Below, in pieces: positions 33,561-45,431 of a stretch of DNA of 64,000 bases. Each line of letters begins with the position of its first letter. Position 1 is the first letter of the stretch. The notes under the pieces were generated by a model. It saw only the letters and a program-made list of their open reading frames with translations, did no database searches and had not been told where the DNA came from. Origin of the DNA: Blastobasis lacticolella (lineage: Eukaryota > Arthropoda > Insecta > Lepidoptera > Blastobasidae); contig LR990044.1 of assembly GCA_905147135.1 (NCBI GenBank), forward strand, positions 8,870,122-8,934,121, in the 5' to 3' direction. Position numbers and translations under genes: made by a program.

Positions 33561-33663
33561 ACTCTTCACCAACACTACCACCACCATCAGATCATACTGC
33601 ACCATACAACGACTAACCAGTTTGATACCAACAAAATACCTCAAGTTATATTCGAGAAATTAC

Positions 33664-33876
33664 CTTAGTCATCGATAGCTGTATAGCCCTTATTTGCCGG
33701 AACTGCATCTCATCCCTCACGTCACCTGGCAGTCTCCGGATGGCCTCAACCACGTCTGGGTCGTCGAAGTTCAGCAGGTCATCGCGACGCAAACCGTACC
33801 GGTTGAAACCAGAGAAGTTGTACGCCCATTTGTTCATATTTTTGGCACATAACACCCTGGTCACCCTGAAAGCCAT
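33664..33876 (-). CDS. UQCRB: UQCRB (cytochrome bc1 complex subunit 7, 14 kDa), exon 1 of 2
   Basis: Encodes 71 residues of the ubiquinol-cytochrome c reductase binding-protein family, a small supernumerary subunit of mitochondrial complex III on the inner-membrane matrix face. It carries no redox centre but is needed for complex stability. Visible motifs: KWAYNFSGFNRYGLRRDDLL (residues 15-34, matching the family KW.YN..GFN..GL.RDD), DPDVVEAIRRLPGDV and FRQIRAIQLSMTK. The start ATG at 33876 gives an N-terminus of normal length, without a cleavable presequence, as expected. Donor AAG|GTAATT, phase 0, to exon 2 at 29226. A CAG acceptor-like site 19 nt upstream of the ATG could mark an untranslated first exon. 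Codons are intact and there is no sign of a pseudogene. Confidence 0.93.
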
Positions 33877-34110
33877 GGGCTTGCAACTGTTTGATCTGAA
33901 ATGTCTAAATTAATGGAGTATTTTTTCATCCGAGAGGTAATCGACCAGGTGAGGTTATTGATAGTAAAATGATTACGGTTAAAGACACTTGTGCAGCGTT
34001 CTCAGTGGGAAATAACTACTGGAAAGTTATCTAAATGTCACCTTTGACTGTGACGTTTGACATGGTTTTATGACTGTACCCATCTGTAAAAAGACTGAAT
34101 ATATTTAAAA
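33877..34110 (-). promoter_or_regulatory. Candidate promoter / 5' leader of UQCRB
   Basis: In gene orientation, upstream of the start codon, lie ATTTCAG (possible acceptor at about 33896) and, further up, TGTCAAACGTCACAGTCAAA and CCCACTGAGAACGC. TGTCAAA-type words near start sites are familiar from insect housekeeping genes. No TATA box is evident. The transcription start is not determined. Confidence 0.3.
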
Positions 34111-35494
34111 ATTTTATCTTTGGGTCTCAGAAAAAAATATTTAACCGATATAAGAAATTCTATCACCTATAGAAAGCTAAATAATAATTATCAGCAAGTA
34201 ACATAGGTTATAGTTTTTCTTGAAATTTCACGGGCACGGTTCCGAAACGTAGTAACCTAATTTTACGCCCATGAAGTCGCGGTCAAAACAGCTAGTAAAT
34301 TATAAATAAGTATACGTAAAATCCTGTCTATAACACCTATCTGTTACTAACATAACCATTGGCTATATAGTAAACATTATATCAGAAAATATCTCATTAA
34401 GAGCCCGTAGGAAGTACTAAAAGTATTTCGTATTTTAAACCTGAAGAGCTTTATCAAAATCCATTCATTAGTTATTGCGCGAGAGTAAGAAACGCCCATC
34501 CATCTTCAGAAGCGCGTTAAGTATATTGTAAGTATAGATGTCACACTGTTTACAATAGATCATTTATCAACGATACCGCAGCGTGTAACACAGTATGTAA
34601 CAACAAACCCAAAGAACACATAAAAGTTTCTCTGCTTACACAAAATAATGGGAAACGGGTGAAAAAATGTACGGAACAAGATTACCGCGATCAAGGAAAC
34701 CAAATGATGATTGATGTTGACGCGGATAAAGCAAACAATGTGTGCACGTCACACATTTTTGTAACAATTGCTTGTTTTATAACACCTTTATACAGAAAGC
34801 GCTAAATAAAACAGAACGCCTACATGAAAATAGCTGAGATACCGAGATGCCTCGTTTCAAAGAGATTTGGATTCATGGGCTTAGCGCGCAGATTTATTAC
34901 TAATAAAACTAGTCAAGGTGATGATGCTTTAAATTGGTAAGTAGGAAAAGCTTCACACTCGTAAAGATTTAAAGTTATGAACTGAGCGAAACCAGAAATA
35001 AACCGGCCACATTATTCAGGAACACAGAAATGCCAATTGGCCATCAGATAGAAATTTCAATTGATTGACTCCTGTCGTTGATTTGACTCCCAAATATTCT
35101 TACAATCTTACAATCCCCTCTTTCCATTACATTTTTTACAGTAAGCCCTTTTCAGATAATTTGTAGGTTCATGCCAAGTCAGGCAGACAAGCATGGCCGT
35201 ACATAATTTTCTTAAAGCTCTCTCGCAACTCAACGCATTTTCAAACTCTTAATATCTTTGTTAAGTATTACTTTACGCGAAAACATTCTGTAAATGAAAA
35301 TCGGTTAGGGCTGTGTCGGGGGCCCCGATACAGCGATAAAATATGTTAAACACCCGGGTATACCCGACCCCGGGTATACGGGTAGAAAACCCGACTTTAG
35401 ACACACAACCATTGGTTTAACGTAAAACCTTTACATTAGCGAGACGCTACTAGTTTTAAAACTTGAAATGAAATCAATATTGAAAAGGCTCATG
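34111..35494. other. Gene-free stretch with a palindromic GC cluster
   Basis: Mostly AT-rich. About 35325-35390 carries CGGGGGCCCCG, GGGTATACCC and CCGGGTATACGGG in close succession. No gene recognised. Confidence 0.4.
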
Positions 35495-36450
35495 TATATG
35501 TCGCAGCCAACTGGTTAAATCAGCCATTTAATTAGAAGGCTAGTCCGTTAATCATACGCCGGCATTTAATTAAATGACTAAAGGATAACAAGCCAAGTTG
35601 TTGAATGTAACGTTTAACTACTTGGCTGTACGTTATTTAGCCTTTTTGTTAAAGGGTATACAGATGGTTGGTTAGAGTGACCATAAGTTCGCAACTTAAA
35701 TGATAAACTTTATTTAAGATATAAAATAATGAATTAATAAAGATCACTTTTATATAATAAAACATTATTAGTCGCAAGATATTCAATAAGTAGGTATACA
35801 ATTAATTGTATTGCGAGTAGGTACCTATAACCGTATTTTTATTAACTAAGTAAAAATATTTAATGAAACTTTAAATTTATAACTTATTTACTACTTGTAA
35901 CTATGTAGTAGGAACATATTCAGTTATCGTAAAGAATTAAGATAAATAATAAAATAAATAATAAATAAATAATCGTTGACAAATTCACACAGCGCCATCT
36001 AGCCCCAAAGTAAGCAAAGCTTGTGTTATGGGTGCTAGGTAACTGATAAACTACTTATATACTTTTTAAATACATACTTATTATACATAGAACACCCAGA
36101 CCCGTAACAGTAAGAATACTTAAAGTTATCTCAATTCTTACTTAAAAACATGTACCACATTTTAAATTTAGTTAAAACGACGAGCTTGCTGTGCGAGCTG
36201 TCTGACGTCAGATTTGTTTTGGTGACTACCAGCGCAGCAGTAGCTAAAATTTGAACTAAATTTAAATCACCTGCCTGATTTTACTTCAGCCGTCTCCGAA
36301 GGGCTGCCTTTAATAATCCAACTAGTTAAACGTTGAGTGAATCTAGTAAAATCAGCGATCGGCCTAGTCATTCAATGGAATGCCAGCGATTCGTTAACGG
36401 ACTAGCCTTCTCATTAAATGGCTGATTTAACCAGATGGCTGCGACATATA
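35495..36450. mobile_element. Terminal-inverted-repeat element with a SINE-D insertion
   Basis: The left end TATATGTCGCAGCCAACTGG, TTAAATCAGCCATTTAAT, AGAAGGCTAGTCCGTTAA is mirrored at the right end (36360-36450). Similarity fades inward but returns at AACGTTTAACTA-like blocks (about 35610 and 36325). No transposase. A SINE-D fragment sits at 35982-36115. TA flanks are consistent with, but do not prove, a Tc1/mariner-type MITE. Confidence 0.75.
35982..36115 (-). mobile_element. SINE-D copy 2, head missing
   Basis: CACACAGCGCCATCTAGCCC, TGTGTTATGGGTGCTAGGTA and ACCCAGACCCGTAACAG, antisense; the tRNA-like head is absent. Nested in the element at 35495-36450. Confidence 0.75.
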
Positions 36451-37005
36451 TTAGTGGACTGGTATATGCTGTTGATGTAGTCATTACAACGAGCTGACCA
36501 CATATTAAACTAAATAACTACACTGGATTAATGTTTCTATGACGAATAGCTTTGTGAGTAAGACGATGATATACTGAGACCAATTCGTTAAGCATCATAC
36601 TCATTCTACGGTGCAATTTTAAAAACGGTTCACGTACAAATGGGTAAAAAATATTTGCAGACAAAATATAAAGAGAAGATAAAATCCCTAAGAACGAAGA
36701 TAAGGTGCCGAAGAAAGTACCTACCTACTTTAAGAAAAGAATTATATGTATGTATAGGGTACATTTTCAAGTTTAATTAAAAAGTCTACTGCGGGTATCA
36801 CCTTCAAAGCTAAAAGTTTGAAAGAAAGAGCTCGTAAAGTTGTTTCAACAGAGGCGAAGTAACCAAAATTCAAAGTGTAAAGTTACGAGCTATTTATGGT
36901 GCGATATAATACACAATATACTTATCTCACCCCTTTCATCTTTTATCATATTTATTTAAATACTTGGATTGCTTAATAAACAAAGATGTGTCCAGAGACG
37001 AAAGT
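36451..37005. other. Gene-free stretch
   Basis: Nothing recognised. Confidence 0.35.
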
Positions 37006-37200
37006 ATAAAACAATGTCACTTCCCGCCGTCTGTCCCTATGTATTTATGTACGCTTAGATATTTTAATCTACGCAACGAATTTAAACACTATTTTAAACG
37101 GATTTTAAATTTCAACAATGGATAGAGCGATTCAAGAGGAAAAATAGTGTAGGTAGGGGTAAAGTGGTTGTACGTGAAGTCACGCCGGGTCCACTAGTAA
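37006..37200 (-). repeat. Dispersed repeat family R, antisense copy
   Basis: CCGCCGTCTGTCCCTATGTA, TTTCAACAATGGATAGAGCG, ATTCAAGAGGAAAA and GGGTCCACTAG are the reverse of the copy at 51095-51265. Confidence 0.6.
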
Positions 37201-38139
37201 CTAATAATTGATAGAATTTAGTATTTATTTAGTGTTTTCCTTGTAACATCATACACCGCAATCTCTACCTACTGACATGCCTATTGTTCCATTTAATTGT
37301 CAGTTTCCTCAAAACATGTATTTACAATAGTAGGTACTATATATATTAAACTAATAGGTACCCACAATAGTTGTGAAAAGTAAATATTGGTGTGGTAACT
37401 AGTAGCCGTAGTAACAATACTCCTTCGACATTAAATTACGACGAAGAGGAATGAATTATTGAACGTCCTTCAGTTTAGAATTGTAGATGATGAGTAAAAT
37501 AAAAATATATACGGCCATACTTGGATCTATGTTTAGTCTGAGTCTGGCCATAACAGAATACCAGCGGGTGTGGGTTTCACCCTCATACATACGCAGAGTC
37601 TTGGACCATTTTGTCTAAAAGAGTCTTATGTTTTATATAACGAATGTAATAATCAATTGTAAACTATAGGCAAATAATATATTTCTATTCTATTACTAAA
37701 AAATAAATACCGTCACCGCGCGCCAATCGTCTCTTGGGACTGTTCAACCAGCTTCAGAGTCCTTAGCGGAAGACCTTGGTCAACCTTGCTCCGCCAAAGG
37801 TATTAAAAGGCAGATCTAATGAAAGGCGAGCTCCTAGCAGTGCTGAAGGTCAACTAGCCTCAATGTACAAAACGCTCACTCAACCGGTTCCAGGAATCTT
37901 TCGGAGGTATTTAATTGAGTTTACTGTGGTAGTTTTACACTAAAATAACGAAGGTGGAAGCAGATCTCTTAGAACGCTTAAGTACTACGGTCTACTGTGA
38001 AAATAATCGAAAACTTGTCGTCGTTTTACCGCTAGATTTCCGCAGTTAGACCGCTTAGAAACTGGAACTAAATTTGACAGACAGTCAACAAGGACAACTC
38101 TTAACAATAACCTAAACGACGAAAAATGTTGAATAGCCC
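37201..38139. other. Gene-free stretch with a two-copy repeat
   Basis: 37735-37800 (CCAATCGTCTCTTGGGACTG, ACCTTGGTCAACC) resembles 61035-61110. No gene seen. Confidence 0.35.
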
Positions 38140-38325
38140 CCGACCAAGTATACTTATACACAAATATTTGCAGAACTGATGAACTGATTTTAATTAAACC
38201 GGCTTTAAACAATGAAAACCGCATCGAAATTAGTGTATTCGCTCGGGAGCTGCGATGCCACAGACAGACACACAGATACACACGTCAAACTTATAACACC
38301 CTATTTTTTCGTCGGGGGTTAAAAA
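38140..38325 (+). repeat. Dispersed repeat family S
   Basis: Ends with GCTGCGATGCCACAGACAGA, CGTCAAACTTATAACACCCT and TCGTCGGGGGTTAAAAA. Other pieces at 6370-6440, 21930-22022 and 51775-51960. A very common lepidopteran repeat type of uncertain class. Confidence 0.6.
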
Positions 38326-38637
38326 CAGAGACAATGACAGAGACAACATCGCCATATCTATTAAGCATAGACTTCTTGCGCGCAGTCATACTCATCTGCC
38401 CATAATAATGACAAATTCAGCTTTAATGTGAATTATCTGTCGCATAACGAAACGACGCTATACAATGACTGACGATAAGTACGTAGGTACGATAAGTACA
38501 AGGCGATTAATGTCTTGGCAGACCGTTAGCTCTTCCGTTCCTACGTTGTTTCAGAAAATAGACAGTCGCGATTTCCATTTTGTGTATCCCTTCTTCTCTC
38601 CTTCCCATGTAACAAGGTGAGTAAGAGAAGCAAATAA
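38326..38637. other. Gene-free stretch
   Basis: Nothing recognised. Confidence 0.35.
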
Positions 38638-38960
38638 ATAAAATGATAATACATTTATTGTTGCCTTACAGCAGACAGTAAACGATACACAGTAACAAAA
38701 GAATTTACAAATTACCTACAGCTACCTGCCCAGATACATGCCACTGAGCATCGGAACTGCTGTACTGTGGTACCTCCCGACAACAAAAGGACCTAAGGTC
38801 TCAAAGGACCTCGCTCAGCGTATGCCATGGCCTGAGCCGCGGCAAAGCTATTTTGCCTTGGAGACAATTCAATAGCAGACCGTTATACTCTGTTAAAGAA
38901 CTTCTAATATAACGCATACACCTCGGTGATCTTAGTTCTGCTACGGATATTATCATTCCT
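38638..38960 (-). mobile_element. Probable LINE 3' end, antisense
   Basis: In sense (minus) orientation the sequence ends CAACAATAAATGTATTATCA, carrying AATAAA. Upstream a short frame reads RSPRCMRYIRSSLTEYNGLL. The protein piece is not firmly recognised; LINE origin is inferred from the tail and position. Confidence 0.4.
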
Positions 38961-39104
38961 GGTCCTATCACGTAGAGAACTTAGGAACGGATATGGGCGG
39001 AAATGGGACGGAAAAGTTCTCGAGTGGCGACCAACTACTGACTATCACAACATAGGACTCTATATTGTTAAGCTACAATATCGAGTCATGAATGTCGATT
39101 GATG

Positions 39105-39150
39105 TGGGAGGCATGGGGGAGGCTAATGCCCAGCAGTGCGTATAATGATG
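39105..39150 (+). mobile_element. LINE-G (RTE-like) terminal fragment
   Basis: GAGGCTAATGCCCAGCAGTG followed by CGTATAATGATG is the sense 3' terminus of RTE-type LINEs in moths. Confidence 0.5.
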
Positions 39151-39215
39151 TTAAAACCAAGGGCGAAAATACTTTGTCTATCGTAGAGGTTTCTCAAATA
39201 AAGTAAGTGGGTTAT

Positions 39216-40129
39216 GAAAATAAACTTGAAATTAAAAGCTACCGTCAACGTGGACGGCGCGTCGGACAAAATATAAAATTCTATGCCTGTGCAATACCTT
39301 GATGTACTTTATCTACACTCATACCATAATGTTCCAATTACATATTCGAAAACAGTTGTTTTAGGGGTACACTTTTTTCACGCCAGACTATAAAATTTTA
39401 AAAATTCACTTTTTGGTACAGCATTTCCCATACTATTTTTATTACAGCTGTATCGTAAAATAACTTTTTAATCATTATGCAACACTTTTTTTTTTTTTTT
39501 TTTGTCGGGCGCCGGGACACGGCGTAATGTAGGCTGAATACTTAGATGTCTTTAACAAATTCAAATTTAAAATTTAAATTTTCCTTTGTATATTCTGTGT
39601 AATTATTTTCCCGCTAACAGAATATTTTTTGTAATTGTTGTAATTTGTGTTTGTGAATGTTTTTCCTTATTTTAAGCAAATAAATAGATAAACGTAAAAA
39701 TAGTTAAGTGAATTTCCCGCTGCTTGATATTCTTGACGTGTAGATACAACAGAACTGACTCGCAGCTTACTTGCAGCTAAGTTGAGAAAATTATAGGTAC
39801 GATATTTTAACATAAAAATATGAGTGTAGATAAAGTAGTGTATGCAACTGCATATAATTAGGTATTAAAACACTCGTGTCAAACTATTATCATATTCGGC
39901 TACGCCTCGTATGATAAACAGACACTCATGTTTTAATACCCCCTTTTATATGGCAGTTGCATAAACTACTATTGTATTCAACCACATAATGAATTTTATT
40001 TTAATATTAGCTTTGTGTACACGTCATTCCCTGAAATGTTTTAAGGAAAATAACTTGAAATTTAACACCTACTGTCCATGTGTATGACGCGTCGGACAAA
40101 ATATTAAAATAACTGTTCGTGCAATACCT
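39216..40129. repeat. Direct repeat pair bracketing a hairpin
   Basis: 39216-39298 and 40045-40129 share AACTTGAAATT, ACGCGTCGGACAAAATAT-like sequence and GTGCAATACC in the same orientation. Inside, CTTTATCTACACTCATA (about 39308) is inverted near 39820. A T18-type run at 39487-39503 is an antisense poly(A). The whole may be one larger mobile unit. Confidence 0.5.
39834..39970. mobile_element. Hairpin element (AGTAGT ... ACTACT)
   Basis: Left arm AGTAGTGTATGCAACTG, GGTATTAAAACACTCGTGTC; right arm GACACTCATGTTTTAATACC, CAGTTGCATAAACTACT. The centre, TTATCATATTCGGCTACGCC, TCGTATGATAA, is itself a stem-loop. Non-coding and MITE-like. Confidence 0.75.
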
Positions 40130-41404
40130 AAATCTGCTTTGAATAAACATATTGATTATCATTTCATGGTGACCTACTTACTACTTATGCATTAAATGCT
40201 AATGCAGTACATGCGTATACAACGTACTTTTTACAACATATGGCAACCAAACTGGGTCACAATGTCTAAATAAACAAAAACTCCATCGCCCCGTCCCATT
40301 AGTTCGATTCGATATGAATTTCATTTCTCCCTATCGTAAGTGGCCTTGCCTTGTCAGCTGCGCGTTAATCGGAAATAAACTATGGACGAACGGTTACCGT
40401 TCGACTGATATCGAGAGACTACGGAAATAGATCGGTTATGGGTTCCATCAGGCTACGAGTAGCTATTTATTTGCTCTGTCTAGCAAAGTGGCGGCTCGAG
40501 CAAATACTGACGGAACAGAGGACGAAGATGCTTGGCCTCATATTGTGTGTTAAAGGAAACTTTTGATATTAATAAAAAATATGAATAAATAAGAAATATA
40601 AAATGAATATGACTTTGTTACGTGTTGGTATGACGTTGGTATTACGATATACATACTTCCATTAAATTTTAAGACGCAGTAATTTCTGCAATGTGTAATG
40701 TGAACGGAATATAGATAATATACAATATGCAAATAATTAGTTAATAATCTTAGTATTGATAAACATATTTATAAATAAAATCCAATAATTTTGTTGTGTC
40801 TGACGTAATTTTATATTTTGTTAATTAATACTATTGTATAAATCATGACCAATATTAAAATAATAAACATTGACGTCAACATTATCGCATTGGGTTAGTA
40901 GTAATAACAAATAAATAAAATAATGCTCGTAATAATAACAAATAAATAAAATAAATTGAATTTCTGATTTTGAAAACAGAGAAATAATGTGTGACAAATT
41001 TTTTGACATCCCTATTTTACAGTTGAAACAGAGTATCCCACCAAAATATCTCATGTAACATACATGGTCAATACCCACAAACTCATTTGCTTTCACTGTT
41101 ATCAGAAAAAGTTATCAGATCTCATAAGAGCAAAGCCCTGGCCTTTAGAAATCTAAACTCTACAATCCATACATTTTCTGCAAGCTTAGTCGTTTTATAA
41201 ATTCAGTGCTTGACGGACGGGTAGCGCGACAGTACTAATAATAACTCTTTCTGTCTGTATGTTCACCTATAGACTAAACAGGTTTGGATACAATTTGGAA
41301 CCTAAGGAAGTAGATTGTAACATGGGGAAAGCTACTCTTTATCTTAAAAACAACTGCAATTTCGTGGATAATTCGCGGGCAAAACCTAGTGTTAAATTAA
41401 ATGT
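40130..41404. other. Gene-free stretch
   Basis: 40290-40540 is GC-richer (TTACCGTTCGACTGATATCG) but shows no coding frame or known repeat. 40560-41100 is very AT-rich. Confidence 0.35.
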
Positions 41405-41455
41405 AATAAATGGACCCCTCTAGCATACATAAAATGTATGGTAGGGAGTCTGTTT
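41405..41455. repeat. Short hairpin repeat, copy 1
   Basis: GACCCCTCTAGCATACAT, a three-base loop, then ATGTATGGTAGGGAGTC form an imperfect stem. A sibling lies at 56987-57035. Confidence 0.6.
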
Positions 41456-41641
41456 TCATGCAACAGACTGTACGTATAAATATTCTGTGGTAGAAGGTAT
41501 TCAATACCAGTAGTCAATATACTCAATAGTAATATTTTTATTTCTACCAATATCTCATTCCGTTAGTGGCATCGTGGGCCCATGGCATCTGTAAAGCTAA
41601 TCTATAAATACCATTGAACAAGTCTACAAAAAAATTAAGGT

Positions 41642-41868
41642 ACCCGACTAGTAAGCGAGAAGTACCGAAAACATCGAGATGAACATTCAGGCGATTGAAT
41701 GTGTCACCACGATCCAATCTGGTCAGGTTCCTCTGGTAGCAGGGTCACGGAGGTCAAATGGGAGTCACTCAACTGTAATTATATGATCTGCCAAATTCTG
41801 TATCATAGTCGACGCGGACCTCGGGCTCTCGTGCGCACAACCGGGACATTAATGCCAAGACGTTTCTT
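41642..41868 (+). mobile_element. SINE-A copy, partly deleted
   Basis: Head remnant CTAGTAAGCGAGAAGTACCG, then GATCCAATCTGGTCAGGTTC, AACTGTAATTATATGATCTG and CGGACCTCGGGCTCTCGTGC. Part of the body after the head is missing. Confidence 0.7.
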
Positions 41869-42139
41869 TATATTAAAATCTAGAATAGGAATTGTGTAGG
41901 TGCGTACCCCGAGTCATTCTATGTAACTTTCGTGTAGGAAGAATCAAGAAACATTAGAAGTAATGATAATCGTATTCTATTCTAAAGTTCACAAATGAAC
42001 AACATTTTTTTGCGCGGTATATCATTAAGACCATTCCAAAGAGGCCAAACATGTTGGGGTTATCTTATTTCGTTCATTAGTTCCTATGCTCACCTCCATC
42101 GTCAGACCAGCTCCATCATCATCTCGGCGTTAAATCCCG
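41869..42139. other. Gene-free stretch
   Basis: Nothing recognised apart from repeat edges. Confidence 0.35.
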
Positions 42140-42735
42140 GTGGCGCCCCCGCGCTACACGTGGGTGCCCGGGGTCAGCTTTCCTGCTATTCCTAGTCCAG
42201 TTTGCTCGGTCTTCGGCAACCTTCATAGTGAGTCTGTTGGCACGCATGTCACTCTTAACGACGTCCAGCTATCCTCTCCTTCCCGGTGGGGGCGGCATGG
42301 CCAGACATCTGTACCCCACATAATTTGCCGGTCTGCGCAAGACGTGGCCATACCATCGAAGGCGACACTCTTGTAGCTTATCTGCGATGTCACGGACACG
42401 AAGGCTACCGCGGATGTACGCGCTCTGCACGCGATCTTTGCGGGAAACCCCACACATCCACCGCAGCATCTTCATTTCTGTGACTCGCAACTCCTGCTTG
42501 TGTCGCTCTAGTACAGGCTAAGTGTCGCTGCCGTATAAGAGAAGAGGTCTAATAATGGTCTTGTAGACCTGTCTCTATAGTTTCATCGGCATCTTGGGGT
42601 CACAAATGACAGCCGTCACCTCCCACCATTTGGCCCAAGCCGCGGATATTCGGGCTTTGACGTCGCTGTCGATGTCACCAGTTTGTACCGACCCCAGATA
42701 TCTGGCCTGATCCGTTCATTTCAGACGATCGTCAG
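42140..42735 (-). pseudogene. RTE-like LINE ORF relic (reverse transcriptase C-terminal part)
   Basis: Minus-strand frames read RVTEMKMLRWMCGVSRKDRV and SLRVRDIADKLQECRLRWYG, then HVLRRPANYVG. This is the conserved end of RTE-clade LINE proteins (E..MLRWMCG.T..D, I...L.E.RLRWYGHV.RR). Further upstream in sense (to about 42720) pieces such as ARISAAWAKWW and MPMKL can be read in other frames. Stops and shifts break it, so it is a dead copy. Confidence 0.75.
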
Positions 42736-45431
42736 GTCGATCAGACCAGCTCCATGGTACTACATTAATGCAATGTCATCCAAGTTACACAGGTATAACA
42801 TAGTGTTGGTGAGTCTTGTCTGTATAACACACATTCGCTGCGAGTGAATTTTATATTCCCTTCATGTTTTTAGATTTTAAGCTCAATCGAATACCAAGAA
42901 ATAGTCGAAAAATGTTTTGCTTTTGACGGACTACTTTCAAATATACATACGAACAGTGCAAGTTAAATAAAGCTTGTAATTACAACATTGAACTATTTCC
43001 AAAACTAGCCTATTTGGTATCTCTAATAATCCACACCACTTTTGTGCCACCAAAAAGATTGGAAAGTCAACTACCTTCAATTTTTTTTGCTCTGTGTTTG
43101 CCACCTACGAAACACATACGAATCCATGCGGATTTATGAGTCTTGAGCATGTTGTATATTTAATGTTATTCCCGTTGCTCCCGTTAAAAACATACCACGT
43201 CAACGTGTATCACAAACACGTTCATCGAAACATCACGTTTTCTACCTCAAAGCTACATTGACGTATGTTATGAACCCATGAAACAGCTCGTTGAACAAAT
43301 TACAAGGTAATACTGTGGCACACATAGAACGAGCTCGTAGACTGGCACAAACGATGTATCGATTCAGGAGCCGCCCCTCCGTAATCGATGCAAGTATCAA
43401 AACCTCTACTAATGGAACGTACGGCTTTCTCGCGCTTTGGTAAACTCAGTTGCAAGTTTGGGCCAACTTTGTAACAACAAAGTCTAACTTGGATGCAATT
43501 TGCTGACGCTAGTTTTGAAGGCAGTTTTCGGTAATGTATATTGGATTCTCTCAGTGTGATTATTGCGAACAGTAAGCGTTATATTTTGAAAATGCCGGGA
43601 TGATTGGCAGTCGTATGATGTTGGAATAGTATACAGACCTACAACAACGCCGCCGTCTTGTAAAACGTCACTTTTGACAGACATATGTTTGACAACCATG
43701 CCCTCATCCAAGTGCCAAAAGATCCTTGTAGGTTTTTTTTTTGTATCGGATCGGTAGATAAACAGACAAGCAGGGCCACGTGACTGTTAATTTTTTGCAT
43801 AATTTACAATGCAAATTTTGCTGAAACCGTAGAATTGTATTTGAAAGTAATTAAACGTCCCAATCAAGGAAATATTAGTAGTTGGTCTGTGGGTAAGACC
43901 AAATTTTTTATTAAACATATGTCAAAATATTTGGTCTAAGTTCATCCTAGACATAAACAATGAGTAGTTTCTACTATATTCCCGACTCCAATTCTGAATT
44001 CCGTAAGAAAGATAAAGCTAAAATACTCGAAATTAACAATAATAATCATCTTAGTGTTCTTTACGGTTTTTTTATGTTATTATATTGTAAAATTATTGCG
44101 CCGTGGCGTCCATGTGTAATAAATGATTTTTCCTCCTTTCTTTAAATTTCGTTCACTTATTGGTCAGGATCTCACGCTATGTCGCTCACACGTATTCCGG
44201 TAGTAGCGACTACCCTTTTGAACAGGGGCTTTGTTGTACCGCAGTTACTGTTACCTATAAGCAACTAGAGGCTTAAGTTTATTGGCTGCTTCTACCTAAT
44301 TAAGACTAGTACGTGCACTAAAGCTATACCTAGATCTAAAGTACCTATCTAATGTGGTTGCAGAGTAAATGCAAATATAACGAATGCATGAAGTCTTATG
44401 CTGAGTAAATTTACATTTTCTTTTTTCTGTTCTTCTTTTTGCTTGCATTGCATTAGCTACCTACCAGGATCAACTTTGAGATTGAAAACTTAACTACCTC
44501 CAAGGTACTAGGTAAATAACGCAAATTTCTTTTCCGTTTTCCGTTCTGAATTTAATCTACGAATGCCAAATAGGTCAAAATAATTAGGTACTGGATACGT
44601 ACATGTCTCGACTCCACACGTCGTACACAAAATATGTTCCGATATATTCTTGGCCTTTTGGTAACCTTATAACCTTTCCCAGATTTTCCAGGTAACTTCC
44701 CAAGTCTATTTAGGGTCTAGTCATAATAAGCCTCCAAAGCGTTAAAAAGTATAAAAGTGTAGTTCGGCGTGCCGTAGATGGCGCTGCTTAGACAGGATTC
44801 TCAAGTATTGAATTTGGTAACCGAAGTTACTCGGAAAGGTGTTTCGTGAAAATATACTTAGTTTTAGTACATTTTTCTAAGAAGAAAGCATTAAATTTAC
44901 TACATTTTTATACATCTATCGGTCTCGTTTTGATTTATTTTTGAGAATTGTGTCTATTACAATGAATTGAACTAATTTGTTTTAATCAGTTCTCGAAAAA
45001 TCTCCTATTATACAAAAAATAACGGCGGTTAAATTTGCACAACGGCTAGCTCGGCTTCGTCGAATGAGCGTCGTCTCTATCGCACGCGTGAGTAAATAAG
45101 AAACCGAAAGTACTCGACGTGCATTATTTCCGATCGGCCGCGTATGAAACCGCGGTTTCTTTACCGTCGATATCTATATCAATTTCTTTGTAACGAATCA
45201 TATGCGCTGCCGTCCAAGAGAGCGCGCATACGACGCGCTCCCGGGTTAACAGGCTCTCCAATATGACTGATCCAAGGAGGTTGTTACTAATTTTACAATT
45301 ACAAGATATACCGTACTGAGCATGTAGAGGGTTCAAAAAGATACACAGCGTCCTCTTCGCGCGTTGGGCGCTTATTCTATCTAGAAAGCTATGAAATTTT
45401 TTACTCCACGCCTAATAACTTCAGTATTAAT
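42736..45431. other. Gene-free stretch with two notable blocks
   Basis: 43480-43715 has a 75-codon minus-strand frame with no family I recognise. 45040-45370 is GC-richer with CGATCGGCCGCGTATGAAAC and GGTTTCTTTACCG; it could be regulatory, but nothing proves it. The rest is AT-rich. Confidence 0.3.

Larger units (their letters stand above)
29227..33663 (-). other. Single intron of the UQCRB gene, filled with repeats
   Basis: A 4437 nt phase-0 intron with donor AAG|GTAATT and acceptor TTTTTCAG|ACA. From the 5' side (high coordinates) it holds a family E fragment, a degraded SINE-B, a LINE in the same orientation as the gene, a GGGTAG minisatellite, and a GC-rich segment near 29460-29880. Without these insertions the intron would be short. 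Confidence 0.85.
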
